From: Clostridia bacterium
GTDB taxonomy: Bacteria; Bacillota; Clostridia; UMGS1883
Direction of reading: 5' to 3'
NCBI GenBank assembly: GCA_021202495.1
Contig: JAJQCX010000152.1
Span: forward strand, 7,641-23,494
DNA: 15,854 bases
The notes under the pieces were generated by a model. The model made no database searches and had not been told where the DNA came from. It saw nothing but the letters and a program-made list of their open reading frames with translations. Positions within the stretch are counted from its first letter, which is position 1; the number at the start of each line of letters is the position of its first letter. Both the position numbers and the translations under genes were made by a program. Positions 1-8,033 of this stretch are shown piece by piece.

Positions 1-262
1 CGTTTTCGTCATAGCCCCATACTGCGTAAACCGTTGTATCTTCGGAAACCTCAACGCTCGTTACAGTCGTCGGTGCGGTTTCGCCCTTTGCGTAAATCTT
101 TGCGTCCTTAGCAATGCTCCAACCGATGAATGTGACCTTGGTGTTGTTATCGTCCGCGTGTGTCGGTGTGTCGGCGCTCAAAGCGTATGTGTCCGCCAAA
201 AGCCCTGTCGCCTTATCGGGAGCGTAGTTGCCGTCGTTTGCGTCATAGGTGAGAGTATATGT
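1..262 (-). repeat. InlB/Flg_new-type repeat R7, cut by the window edge
   Basis: Starts L-T-Y-D-A-N-D-G-N and runs to W-G-Y-D-E-N at the window edge, inside the EF-hand-like loop. It is closest to R5. The array therefore probably continues outside the window. Confidence 0.7.
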
Positions 263-3200
263 TTCCTCGTTCACATCGGCTATGCCGTTGCTGTTTTCGT
301 CGTAGCCCCATGCCGCACAAACTGTTGTATCGCCCGCGACCGTTATGCTCGTCACGGTTGTCGGAGCCGTGCCGCCTTTTGCGTAAATTTCGGAGCTCTT
401 CGTCTCGCTCCAGCCGATGAAGATAACCGCAATGTTGTTTTCGTCCAAATGCGTCGGTATGGAGGTGTTAAGCTTATACTCGCCCGCAAGAACGCCCGTC
501 TCGTTTGTCGGCGCGTCATTGCCGCCGTTCGCGTCGTAGGAAACCGTGTAGCGGTTGAGCGCCGCCTTTATGGTGATTATCACGTTGCCCGTTACGGAAT
601 CAATTGTGATTGTGCCGCCGTTGTATGCCGTGTCGGTAATGTCTTGATCTGCCATCGTCACACTTGCTTCCGCAATCGTGCAGCCTTCCTTCACCGTGAT
701 ATTCGCGCTGTAGCCTTCCGCCGCGATTACGTATGCCGCCGTATTGTCAAGCTCGACGTTTTCAAGCACATAGACAATCGTGTATGTACCCTCAAGTACG
801 TCCGCTGTGCCGTTGTTATTGGCGTCATAGCCCCATACTGCGTAAACGGTGGTATCGCCTGCAACAGTAACTCTCGTTATCGTCGTCGGAGCCGTGTCGC
901 TTTCGGTGTAAATGTGTGCGTCTTTAGTTTCACTCCAACCGATAAATACAACCTTGGCGTTGCTATCGTCCGCGTGCGTCGGGATAACGCTGCTTAAGGT
1001 ATATGTGTTCGCCAAAAGCTCCGTTTCATCGTCGGGTGCGTCGTTGTTGCCGCCGTTTGCGTCGTAGGTAAGAGTATATGTGTCCTCATCAACGTCGGGG
1101 GTCCCGTTTTCGTTTTCGTCGTAGCCCCATACCGCGTAAACGGTGGTATCGCCTGCGATAGTCACGCTCGTCACGGTTTGCGGAGCCGTTTCACCCTTCG
1201 CGTAAACGTGTGCATCCTTAGTCAAACTCCAGCCGATGAAGAGAACCGCAATTCCGCCAACCGCGTCGTGCGTCGGAACGGTTGCGCTAAGCGCGTGTGT
1301 GCCCGCCAAGAGCCCTATTTCGTTTGTCGGCGCACCGTCGCCGTCGTTTGCGTCATAGCTCAATGTGTAGCGGTTCTGATCCGCCTTAATCGTTATCACA
1401 ACGTCGCCCGTTACAGCGCTAATCGTGATTATTCCCTTTTCCGCGTCGTACACTTCATCCGTAACGTCCTGTCCTGCCATAACTACGCTCACGCTCGAAA
1501 TTGTGTGCTCGCCGTCAGCCGTAACCTCAGTAGTATATCCGTGCCCCTTGATTACATATTCCGCCTCGTTTGTCAGCGTCACATGCTCAAGAGTGTAGCT
1601 GACGGTATACGCTCCTTCAACAATGTCGGCAATTCCGTTGCCGTTTTCATCATAGCCCCATGCCGCATAAACGAGCGTATCGCCGGAAACCGTGATTTCC
1701 TCCACAACGTTCGGCATGTCGTCAATCGAAGAGAAAATCGTGCCGTACTGCGTCTCGCTCCAGCCGATGAATACAACAGTAACGCCGTTTTCATCGTCAT
1801 GCGTCGGAACAGCCGCGCTCAGCTTGTGCGCTCCGGAGAGTACTTCCGTATCGGTGTCAACCTCTCCGTTTCCGCCGTTCACATTGTATGAAACAGTGTA
1901 CGTATCTTCAAATACGTCAGCCGTGCCGTTCTCGTTTATATCATAGCCCCATACTGCGTAAACGATGGTATCTTTCGCGACAGTCACCTGCGTCACCGTC
2001 GTAGGCGTCGTGTCGCCCTTCGCGTAAATTGTCGCATCCTCGGTTTCGCTCCAACCGATGAATATAATTTCATTGCCGTCCGCATCGTTTCCGTGCATCG
2101 GTACAGCCTCGCTTAGCGTATATTCGCCTGTGAGCAGCCCCGACACCGCGTCGGGTACGCTCGTGCCGCCGTTTGCGTCGTAGGTGAGATTGTATGTCTC
2201 CTCCGTAACGTCCGCCGTGCCGTTTTCGTTCGCATCGTAGCCCCACAGTGCGTAAACCGTGGTATCATCAGTAAGACTTATTTTCGTCACCGTAGTGGGT
2301 ACCGTGTCGCCCTTTGCGTAAATTGTTTCATCCTTTGTCTCGCTCCAGCCGATGAAGACAATCGCCGTGCCGTCCGCAGCATTCGAGTGCGACGGAATAA
2401 GAACGCTGTTTAACGTATATTCGCCCGCCGCAAGGTCGGTGTCCTTTCCGGGTGCGCCGTTGCCGCCGTTTGCGTTGTATGTCACCGTCAGCCCCGGATT
2501 AATCGTTATGATTGTGTACGCCGAATATCCTATCGTCGACTGCGTATCACCCTTTGTCATAACCGCCGTCGGGAGCGTCGCCATAAGCGCCGTTTCGCCG
2601 CTCGCAAGCGCCGTCACGCTGCCGTCCATAAGCCTTATCAATGTGTTTTCGTAGAGCATCTCCCATTCGATTTCCTCGCCCGAAATTTCCCAATACGAGT
2701 CCTCGTCGTCAGCGTAGTATGCCCGAACCGTCAGATCCGCCGTGCTGCCCACGTCGAGCGTGATTTCGCCGTTCGTCACATTATCCTCGCCGTTCCAAAG
2801 CTCGATTTTTTCAATCTCGCTCACGTTGCCGCTTACAACATAAACCATCAGCTGCGCCGTGTTGCCCGCCTTGTCGACAGCTTTCAAAAGGTGCTGCGTG
2901 CCCTTTTCGCCGTCCGCGAGCTTTCCGCTGTAGGCAAAGCTTCCGAAGCTGTCAACCTTAAGATTGCTGTCGGAAACTCCGTCAACCGTCATTTCCGCTT
3001 CAAGCTCCGTCAATCCGCCGAATGAGTAGTACCCCTGTGCGTCCGCCGTCACGACGTTCATCGCCGCCGTGGTTTCATCACCGTCAATCGTCGTCGCGTC
3101 CGTCATTGCCAGCGTCAAAAGTGGGGGAGAGGTGTCGACGTTAAAGCCTATCTGCGCGTTTTCAACGTCAGGGAAGTCCGCGCCCGTCACATAGTCCTTC

Positions 3201-6200
3201 GTCTTCGCGCATGCCGTAAAATCGATAATATATTCGCCGTCCTCCATGTCGGTCAGCTCAAATGTCCAAACCTCTTTAAATTCGTTCGTCACCTGGTAAA
3301 CGCTCTCTCCTCTGGAATCGAGCATCATCCACACGGGTCTGTCAAACGTGTAGGTTATCGTCACCGCATCGGAGGCAATGTTGTTGTCCGTCGCCGTAAA
3401 GTCCGTTTCCACGCTCAAAAGCTGCGGCTTCGCAATTTCCGGCATCGTGTAGGCGTCAGATGAAACAGTGTCCGATCCGTAGTAGTAAATCGTCTCCGCA
3501 GCCTCGCTGCTGCCTGCGGAAGGCTGAATTGTCGTCTCGCGCAGCGTTCTCACGTTCACGACGTATTCCTTATCCGCTTCAAGCTCTGCTTCTTTGCCTA
3601 TGTAAATGTATTCCTCGTCTATCGAGTAGCGGTTGAAATTGTTTGTCAGTTCCGTTCCGTCAACCGCCGTTATCTCAACGAGATAATCCGTGTAGTCAAC
3701 GTCGTCCGCGTCCTCGATCTCAATGTACAAATCCCCGTTTCCGCCGTATTTCACATTCACGCTCTTCACACTGTTGGGAAGATTGGGATTTGTGAATTTC
3801 AACGTATCGGCGCTCATAACATAGCTTATTCCGTCCTGCTGAGAGAGCATCGTCACAACGTAATACTCTCCGCTGTCAAGTCCTTCCGGAAGCTCGATTG
3901 ACACGCTGCCGTCTCCTATCGAACCCAGATCCACATGCGCCGCGTTATATCCGAGCGTCGTTCCGTTGTCGGAATTTTTCATCTTTGTCAAAACGTCGGC
4001 ATCGTCCGTCAGATAGACGTCAACATAGCCTTCGATTGCGCGTGTCGCGTCCGTCGTCCAGCTTACGTCGAGTGCAAAGGGGTCGTTTTCGTCATAGCTG
4101 AAGCTTGTCGCACTGAGCTCGGGTATCTTCGCGACAGCTCTCATGTTCATGTCGCCGAGCGTCACGTTGTCGGCGGAGGATTTGAGCGTCCAAACTCCGT
4201 CCTCAATGAGGCTCTGATCCGTCACGGAAATGTAAATGTATTTTCCGCTGTTTCCTCTGTCCTGAATCATGAAGTTTCCGCCGCCGTTGTTATCGCTTGC
4301 TTCAAGCGCAATCTCATCGCCGCTCGGACTTTCAAGCGTCAGATTCCATATGGACGGCATTCCGTTGCCGGTGTAGGGAACCTCAATCAGCATTGCGTAA
4401 ATTCCGTCCGTTCCCGAAACATCGGCTGCCGTCTCGGAGACGGCGCTTCCGGCATCCATCAGTCGGAATACTCCTTCATCCTCATCTGTTTCAACCTTTG
4501 TCGTTTTCAGCGGCGTCATGTTCGTCGCATAAATCAATACGGCCTCGTTTCCGTCCTCGTCGGTTACAGACATCGTCTGCGCCGACAAATCAATGCTTGT
4601 CGAAAGGTCAAATTCGCCTGTCGCCCAATAGTATATAAATCCGTATTGGAGTCCCAATATTATGACGTTTCCGCCGACAAACGTGTTAGACACCGCGCCC
4701 TCAACCTTTGCCAGCTCTAATCCGCCGATTAGGAATATTTCATCCGGAATCATCAGAGTCACGGAAACATATCCGTAGAAATAGTTTTGCGCTATCGTCA
4801 CGCTTATGGTGCCCTTCAAAACGCCGCTCAGGAAGTTGGCTTTTCCGTAAAGGCTCAGGTTCCACGGCGTCGTCCATTGAGCCGAAATGCCCGCCTCAAC
4901 CAAAAGCACGCTCTTGTTGCCTTTAAACGTCAGCTCGCCCGTAAGCGACAATCCCGATAGGCTCGCCGTCGCGGTGAAGTCTCCGTAGAGCAAATTCAAC
5001 GCGTTAAGTCCCATGTAGAGCGAAAGCGTTACCGGGGGCAGTGTTGTGAAATTACCGCCTATCGTGTCAGCCAAGTTGTAAATTCCGCCGCCCAAGCCGT
5101 TCAGGTACAAAATCGGTGTCACAAGCGGCACTCCGCCCGTTTCCGTTTTCACATAAAAGGCTATGTTGTTGGGCACAACCTTGTCGCTGCCGCTCACCGT
5201 CACCTGCTTAAATCCGAGCGTCGCCTCGCATTCGATAATCATTATTTTAATGCTCGCGTCAAGCTCGTAAATGTTGTTGAGCGTATTTATCGTCATCGTC
5301 ACTTCCAAACCGGAATCGTTCTTTATAAACGAGCCAAGCACGTTGTCGGGAAGTCCCAGGGTAATCGTGGTGTTAATGCCCTCAAAGCCGATGCCTTCAA
5401 CTACGACCTTGCCGTCCTCGACGTTGCCCATTTCACCGAACATAACCTCTTTAAGGTCCGCCGAAATCTGTGCTCCCGAAAGTCCGGATTTCTTTTTCGT
5501 CGTCGTTCCTGTGGAGCTTGTCGTTGTCGTGGTGGAGGTCGAGCTTGTTGCACCGCTCGTCACTTGACCTGTGCTTACGTCGACTATGTAAAAGTCCTCA
5601 TCGTCGTCGTCCGCGCTCTTTATGTTGTTTGCAGCGCTGCTCGCTTCATCGTCGTCCGAGTTTGACTTTGAGCTTATCGGTATACTCACCGTGCCGCCGA
5701 ACGCAATGTTATAGGTCACCTGTCCGTCGCCCTCGTCAAACCACTCAGATGACATAACGCCGTAGCTCAAATCCATCAAAAAGCCGCCGATTGACTGTAT
5801 CATCGTCGCCGCGCCGCCAAATGAGAGCGTCAGCTCGTTGATATTTCCCACAAGACTGCTTGTTCTGTCGGGATTTAACGAATAGATAATTTCATCTCGC
5901 ACAGTGTAGCTCCATTCGCTTCTCCAAACGTTGATGGAATTTACCACCTTCAAAAGTCCGTTGCCCTCGATAACGTAGCTTCCCGAGCTGTAGTACATCT
6001 GCAGCGGTTCGCTGCCCTCGTAGGAGAGTATGTTGTTAATCGTTATAGAACCGTCGGCGTAATCCGCCTGCCAATACACTCCCTTTTTCGCGTCCTCCAT
6101 CTCGCGCAGCTTGCCGCGCACCGTCAAAAGTATTTCATATTCCATCGTCGCGCTCTTGTTTTCGCCGAAATTGTGTTGAATGACTGTTTTGTTTATAAGT

Positions 6201-6853
6201 CCGGTTTTCTGCGTTTTACCGTCATAGAAGCTTTGATAGTCGCCTTCGTCGGTAAACGCGATGAAATCGTACCATGTGTGATTTGTGGAGGTGTCCGTTC
6301 TTCTCACCAGCGACATGAGCGAATACGACTTTAAAGCGTATGTCTCATCCGCCGAAACCTGAAGCTCGCCTCCCGCCGTGAGCTTGTTGCCGAAAGCGCT
6401 TATGAGGTTTGTGTCGGTAAATTCAAACTCAATGCTGTAAAATCCGACCTCAAGCTCCTCGGTTGTCGTAAAACTCATGCTCGAGTAGCTGTCGTCAAGG
6501 AACGCCACCTTGCTCTTTTCAATCACGACCTCATGGTCGCTTGTTGTGTGTCTCAGATAAAGCGCCCAGCCCTCGTTGCCCTCCAGCGCCTTAAATTCCT
6601 TCATGTTGCCCGAAATCGTCACCGCTTTTTCTCCTTCGGTGTACACGATTTCGGGATTGACCGTGCTCATGTCAATGTACGCCTTCGCGTTCGTCACCGA
6701 CGGCAGCACGATTGTTCTGGTCGCCATCGTTTCAACCATTGTCAAAACGTTGTCAATCATCGCATATCCCGTCAACGAAATATAAAACGTACCGGAGGTT
6801 ATCGTCTGCTGCGGACGCGCCCTCAGTGTAAATTTGTCGGTTATAATTCCGCC
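1..6853 (-). CDS. Downstream part of the second giant surface protein (same frame, past the TAG; partial at window edge)
   Basis: All 2284 codons are open, in frame with the gene that starts at 8017. Counting from that start, the order is: end of the NEW3-like domain (to about residue 425); beta-rich domains (about 430-780); an Asp/Ser/Thr linker (782-844); a Gly/Ser/hydrophobic alternating beta region (845-1146); more beta sequence; two FN3-like domains (1296-1409, 1410-1494); Ig-like domains (about 1530-1725, with D-T-S-P-P and K-A-V-D-K-A-G-N motifs); a Big_2-like domain (about 1735-1840); then seven InlB-type repeats with two interspersed H modules (1843 to edge at 2672). The anchor should lie beyond the window. 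It has no usable start of its own: the first ATG at 6758-6760 lacks a convincing ribosome site. Whether it is translated depends on readthrough or suppression of the TAG, or on the TAG being an error; otherwise it is the dead 3' part of a pseudogene. Confidence 0.75.
263..550 (-). repeat. InlB/Flg_new-type repeat R6 (96 residues)
   Basis: Starts Y-T-V-S-Y-D-A-N-G-G after H2 and ends W-G-Y-D-E-N-S-N-G-I-A-D-V-N-E. It has a Cys (T-V-C-A-A-W) where all other units have Tyr, the only Cys in the R units visible here. Confidence 0.75.
551..787 (-). repeat. Interspersed beta module H2 (79 residues)
   Basis: Second copy of the H module: Y-T-I-V-Y-V-L-E-N-V...Y-V-I-A-A-E-G-Y...V-T-M-A-D-Q-D-I-T-D...I-T-I-D-S-V-T-G-N-V-I-I-T-I-K-A. 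It is two residues shorter than H1 and clearly homologous along its length. Confidence 0.65.
788..1081 (-). repeat. InlB/Flg_new-type repeat R5 (98 residues)
   Basis: Starts L-T-Y-D-A-N-G-G and ends W-G-Y-D-A-N-N-N-G-T-A-D-V-L-E. It shares P-T-H-A-D-D and A-P-D with R7. It also shares a 23-nt identical stretch with R4 (840-862 versus 1134-1156), a possible recombination point. Confidence 0.75.
1082..1369 (-). repeat. InlB/Flg_new-type repeat R4 (96 residues)
   Basis: Starts Y-T-L-S-Y-D-A-N-D-G right after H1 and ends W-G-Y-D-E-N-E-N-G-T-P-D-V-D-E. It matches R6 best: both are 288 bp, follow an H module through N-R-Y-T, and share A-P-T-N-E. Confidence 0.75.
1370..1612 (-). repeat. Interspersed beta module H1 (81 residues)
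   Basis: Reads Y-T-V-S-Y-T-L-E-H-V...Y-V-I-K-G-H-G-Y...I-S-S-V-S-V-V-M-A-G-Q-D-V-T-D...I-T-I-S-A-V-T-G-D-V-V-I-T-I-K-A. The V-x-M-x-G-x-D-V-T and I-T-x-x-x-V-T-G-D-V-V-I-T-x-x-A signatures occur in a beta module I know from Bacillota surface and phage tail proteins. It is unrelated to the R units and pairs with H2. Confidence 0.65.
1613..1903 (-). repeat. InlB/Flg_new-type repeat R3 (97 residues)
   Basis: Starts T-Y-T-V-S-Y-N-V-N-G-G and ends W-G-Y-D-E-N-G-N-G-I-A-D-I-V-E. It is the most diverged in the middle (Y-G-T-I-F-S-S-I-D-D-M replaces the usual A-K-I-Y-A-K-G-E-T). It is the last unit before the first H module. Confidence 0.7.
1904..2197 (-). repeat. InlB/Flg_new-type repeat R2 (98 residues)
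   Basis: Same plan as R1: L-T-Y-D-A-N-G-G start, I-I-F-I-G-W-S-E-T core and W-G-Y-D-I-N-E-N-G-T-A-D-V-F-E end. It has the same length as R1 to the base (294 bp), with many substitutions. Confidence 0.75.
2198..2491 (-). repeat. InlB/Flg_new-type repeat R1 (98 residues)
   Basis: First unit of the array. It starts T-V-T-Y-N-A-N-G-G, has a central V-F-I-G-W-S-E-T and ends T-V-Y-A-L-W-G-Y followed by an EF-hand-like loop D-A-N-E-N-G-T-A-D-V-T-E. The first half follows the Listeria-Bacteroides repeat plan (YDANGG...P...F.GW...Y..W). Confidence 0.75.
2500..2815 (-). other. Big_2-like Ig domain preceding the repeat array
   Basis: Residues about 1735-1840 read I-E-K-I-E-L-W...L-D-V-G-S-T-A-D-L-T-V-R-A, then I-R-L-M-D-G-S-V-T-A-L-A-S-G-E-T-A-L-M-A-T. 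The second part matches the hallmark V-x-A-x-x-x-G-x-A-x-I-x-A-T/V of group 2 bacterial Ig-like domains. Confidence 0.7.
3536..4132 (-). other. Two FN3-like domains
   Basis: Residues 1296-1409 and 1410-1494 of the second giant protein. Both open with a P-x-L-x or P-N-S-V-x strand and close with Y-x-V-x-x strands (G-E-Y-Y-V-V-T and K-E-Y-V-V-N-V-R-T), the usual F-strand signature of fibronectin type III domains. Pairwise domain limits are approximate. Confidence 0.55.
4580..5485 (-). other. Gly/Ser/hydrophobic alternating beta-strand region
   Basis: Residues 845-1146 are made of successive 8-12 residue segments in which hydrophobic residues alternate with G, S, T or N, for example A-S-L-S-G-L-S-L-T-G-E-L-T-F-K-G and G-V-L-K-G-T-I-S-V-T-I. 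It is much more hydrophobic and less acidic than the flanking Ig-like domains. It could be a beta-solenoid or large beta-sandwich. I do not recognise the family. Confidence 0.5.
5486..5674 (-). other. Low-complexity Asp/Ser/Thr linker in the second giant protein
   Basis: Residues 782-844 contain two acidic clusters (S-D-D-D-E and A-D-D-D-D-E-D), then a Ser/Thr run with five consecutive Thr, and end in K-K-K-S-G. Such segments are flexible spacers in surface proteins and possible sites of O-glycosylation or proteolysis. It separates the N-terminal beta domains from the alternating beta region. Confidence 0.7.
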
Positions 6854-6856
6854 CTA
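6854..6856 (-). other. In-frame amber (TAG) codon 388 inside a single long gene
   Basis: The codon context on the minus strand is CAA TTG CTG TAG GGC GGA. The frame upstream (387 codons) and downstream (2284 codons to the edge) is the same and both parts encode coherent surface protein domains. No Shine-Dalgarno site precedes the first downstream ATG (6758-6760). A CAG-to-TAG change (Gln) is one single-base path to this codon. A weak 6-bp stem with one mismatch lies 37-51 nt downstream (6803-6817), which is not strong evidence for programmed readthrough. Confidence 0.85.
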
Positions 6857-8017
6857 CAGCAATTGGTCGTATGTCGTCTGATATACGTCGACAACATCTC
6901 CGCTTGAATTAAGAACCTCAAAATATTCATCCTCCGCCGTAACGGCAATGCTTATGTCGGTTAAATCAATCGAATCGTCGAGAGTGTTGTCAATCTCGAA
7001 AACAACCGTAAATTCACCGTTGTTTTCGTAGCCGTCCTCGGAAGAGTTCATTTCGAGCTTTTCGTAATCCGTCACGTTTATGCCTACATATTCTCCCGTG
7101 TCCGAGGAAAAGTTTCCTATGCCGTAGAGCGTTTCCGCGCAGTAGCTTTCGCCGTCGGAGAGCGTCCGCCCTTCCCAATAGAGCGCCACCGCCGCGTCCG
7201 CGACTCTGTATGTGTTCGACGCGTTTGTGAAGTCGCAGTATTTGTCGGCTGTGTACTCATAGCGCGTGTTCGCCAAATTAGCCCAGTGTCCCGCGATTAT
7301 CTTCGTCGGTTCAACTCCGCCCTGCCAGCCCTTGGGGAGTATGTAGCTGACAGCTCTCGTGTTTGTGAGAGAGTCCACGTTTCTTATTTGGCTTGGAACA
7401 CTCTCTCCCGACCACTCCGTCTCAACGGCTATCGTCGTTGTGGAATCGTCGACCACTATGTACGGAGCGTCAACCTCGCCGAGAGCCGTGTCGAGCAGCA
7501 GTCTAACGCTGACTTCGGCGTCAGATCCCGAGTTATTTGTCACCTCAAACGCCAGACCTGCGTTTCCTATCGTGTCGGTGTTCTCCGTCGTGCCGAGCGC
7601 CACCGACATCGTTACGGTAATGCCCTTTATCGACCAATCAATCTCCATCAGTCTGCCGCCCTCGCTTATCACAGGCTCGCCTATCGTCGTCGCCATGTTG
7701 AAAAAGCCGTAGCTTTGACCGAAAATGTAGTCGTCGCCGTTAATTCTCACCGTTACAAAGGAGGTGCCGTTGCTTCGGTCGGAATCCTCCGCGTATAGGA
7801 GCGGCATATTGTTGTCGTACTTTTTCTTGGGATGTCCCTCGTCTGTTTCAATCGCAAATCCACCTGTTTTCGCGTTGTACGAATATATCAAATATCCGTT
7901 TGTGATTTGATATATCCCGTCCTCCGCCTCGTCCGCCGCGAAGGCTGCCTGCGGCACAAAGGCCGCAAGCATAGCCACACAGAGCATCAGCGCTGTAATT
8001 CGTTTAATTCTGTACAT
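6854..8017 (-). CDS. N-terminal 387 residues of a second giant secreted protein, ended by in-frame TAG
   Basis: The ATG at 8017 follows a good Shine-Dalgarno site. Residues 1-27 are a signal peptide (MYRIKR, hydrophobic core, cleavage after A-A-F-A) closely similar to that of the upstream giant protein. Residues about 33-305 form a beta-rich secreted domain starting Y-Q-I-T-N-G-Y-L-I-Y-S-Y; I have seen this style in Bacillota surface proteins but cannot name it. Residues about 330-387 begin a NEW3/CARDB-like beta-sandwich, which the TAG at codon 388 cuts in mid-domain. The missing strands (F-T-L-R-A-R-P...Y-I-S-L-T-G-Y) lie in the same frame just past the TAG. If translation stops here the product is a secreted 387-residue fragment (about 360 mature) with a broken last domain and no anchor. 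I therefore treat this as the 5' part of one gene that continues to the window edge. Confidence 0.75.
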   Translation of the reverse strand: MYRIKRITALMLCVAMLAAFVPQAAFAADEAEDGIYQITNGYLIYSYNAKTGGFAIETDEGHPKKKYDNNMPLLYAEDSDRSNGTSFVTVRINGDDYIFGQSYGFFNMATTIGEPVISEGGRLMEIDWSIKGITVTMSVALGTTENTDTIGNAGLAFEVTNNSGSDAEVSVRLLLDTALGEVDAPYIVVDDSTTTIAVETEWSGESVPSQIRNVDSLTNTRAVSYILPKGWQGGVEPTKIIAGHWANLANTRYEYTADKYCDFTNASNTYRVADAAVALYWEGRTLSDGESYCAETLYGIGNFSSDTGEYVGINVTDYEKLEMNSSEDGYENNGEFTVVFEIDNTLDDSIDLTDISIAVTAEDEYFEVLNSSGDVVDVYQTTYDQLL

Positions 8018-8025
8018 CAGTCAAT

Positions 8026-8031
8026 CCTCCC
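8026..8031 (-). promoter_or_regulatory. Ribosome binding site of the second giant gene
   Basis: The minus strand reads GGGAGG, 8 nt before the ATG at 8015-8017, within the 16-bp gap after the TGA of the preceding gene. There is no room for a terminator and promoter, so the two giant genes are very likely co-transcribed and may be translationally coupled. Confidence 0.75.
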
Positions 8032-8033
8032 TC

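Noticed and set aside
158..1891. Plus-strand open frames of 279 and 237 codons over the repeat array
   Set aside because: They mirror the minus-strand repeats, which have clear domain motifs. The repetition in these frames is only the shadow of the R units.
1..2491. CRISPR or noncoding tandem array
   Set aside because: Units are 288-294 bp, stay in frame and vary at amino-acid level like protein repeats.
3935..4720. Plus-strand open frame of 261 codons
   Set aside because: Antisense to FN3-like and beta-rich domains of the second giant protein. No recognisable motif or start signal.
6803..6817. Readthrough-stimulating stem-loop 3' of the TAG
   Set aside because: Only a 6-bp stem with one mismatch and a 3-nt loop, 37 nt away; too weak to call.
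6697..6853. A separate gene starting just after the TAG
   Set aside because: The first ATG (6758-6760) has no Shine-Dalgarno site and would start inside the beta-sandwich begun upstream of the TAG.
1..8017. Organism-wide reassignment of TAG to an amino acid
   Set aside because: Only one TAG in about 5,200 codons of the three genes; the 2450-codon gene has none.
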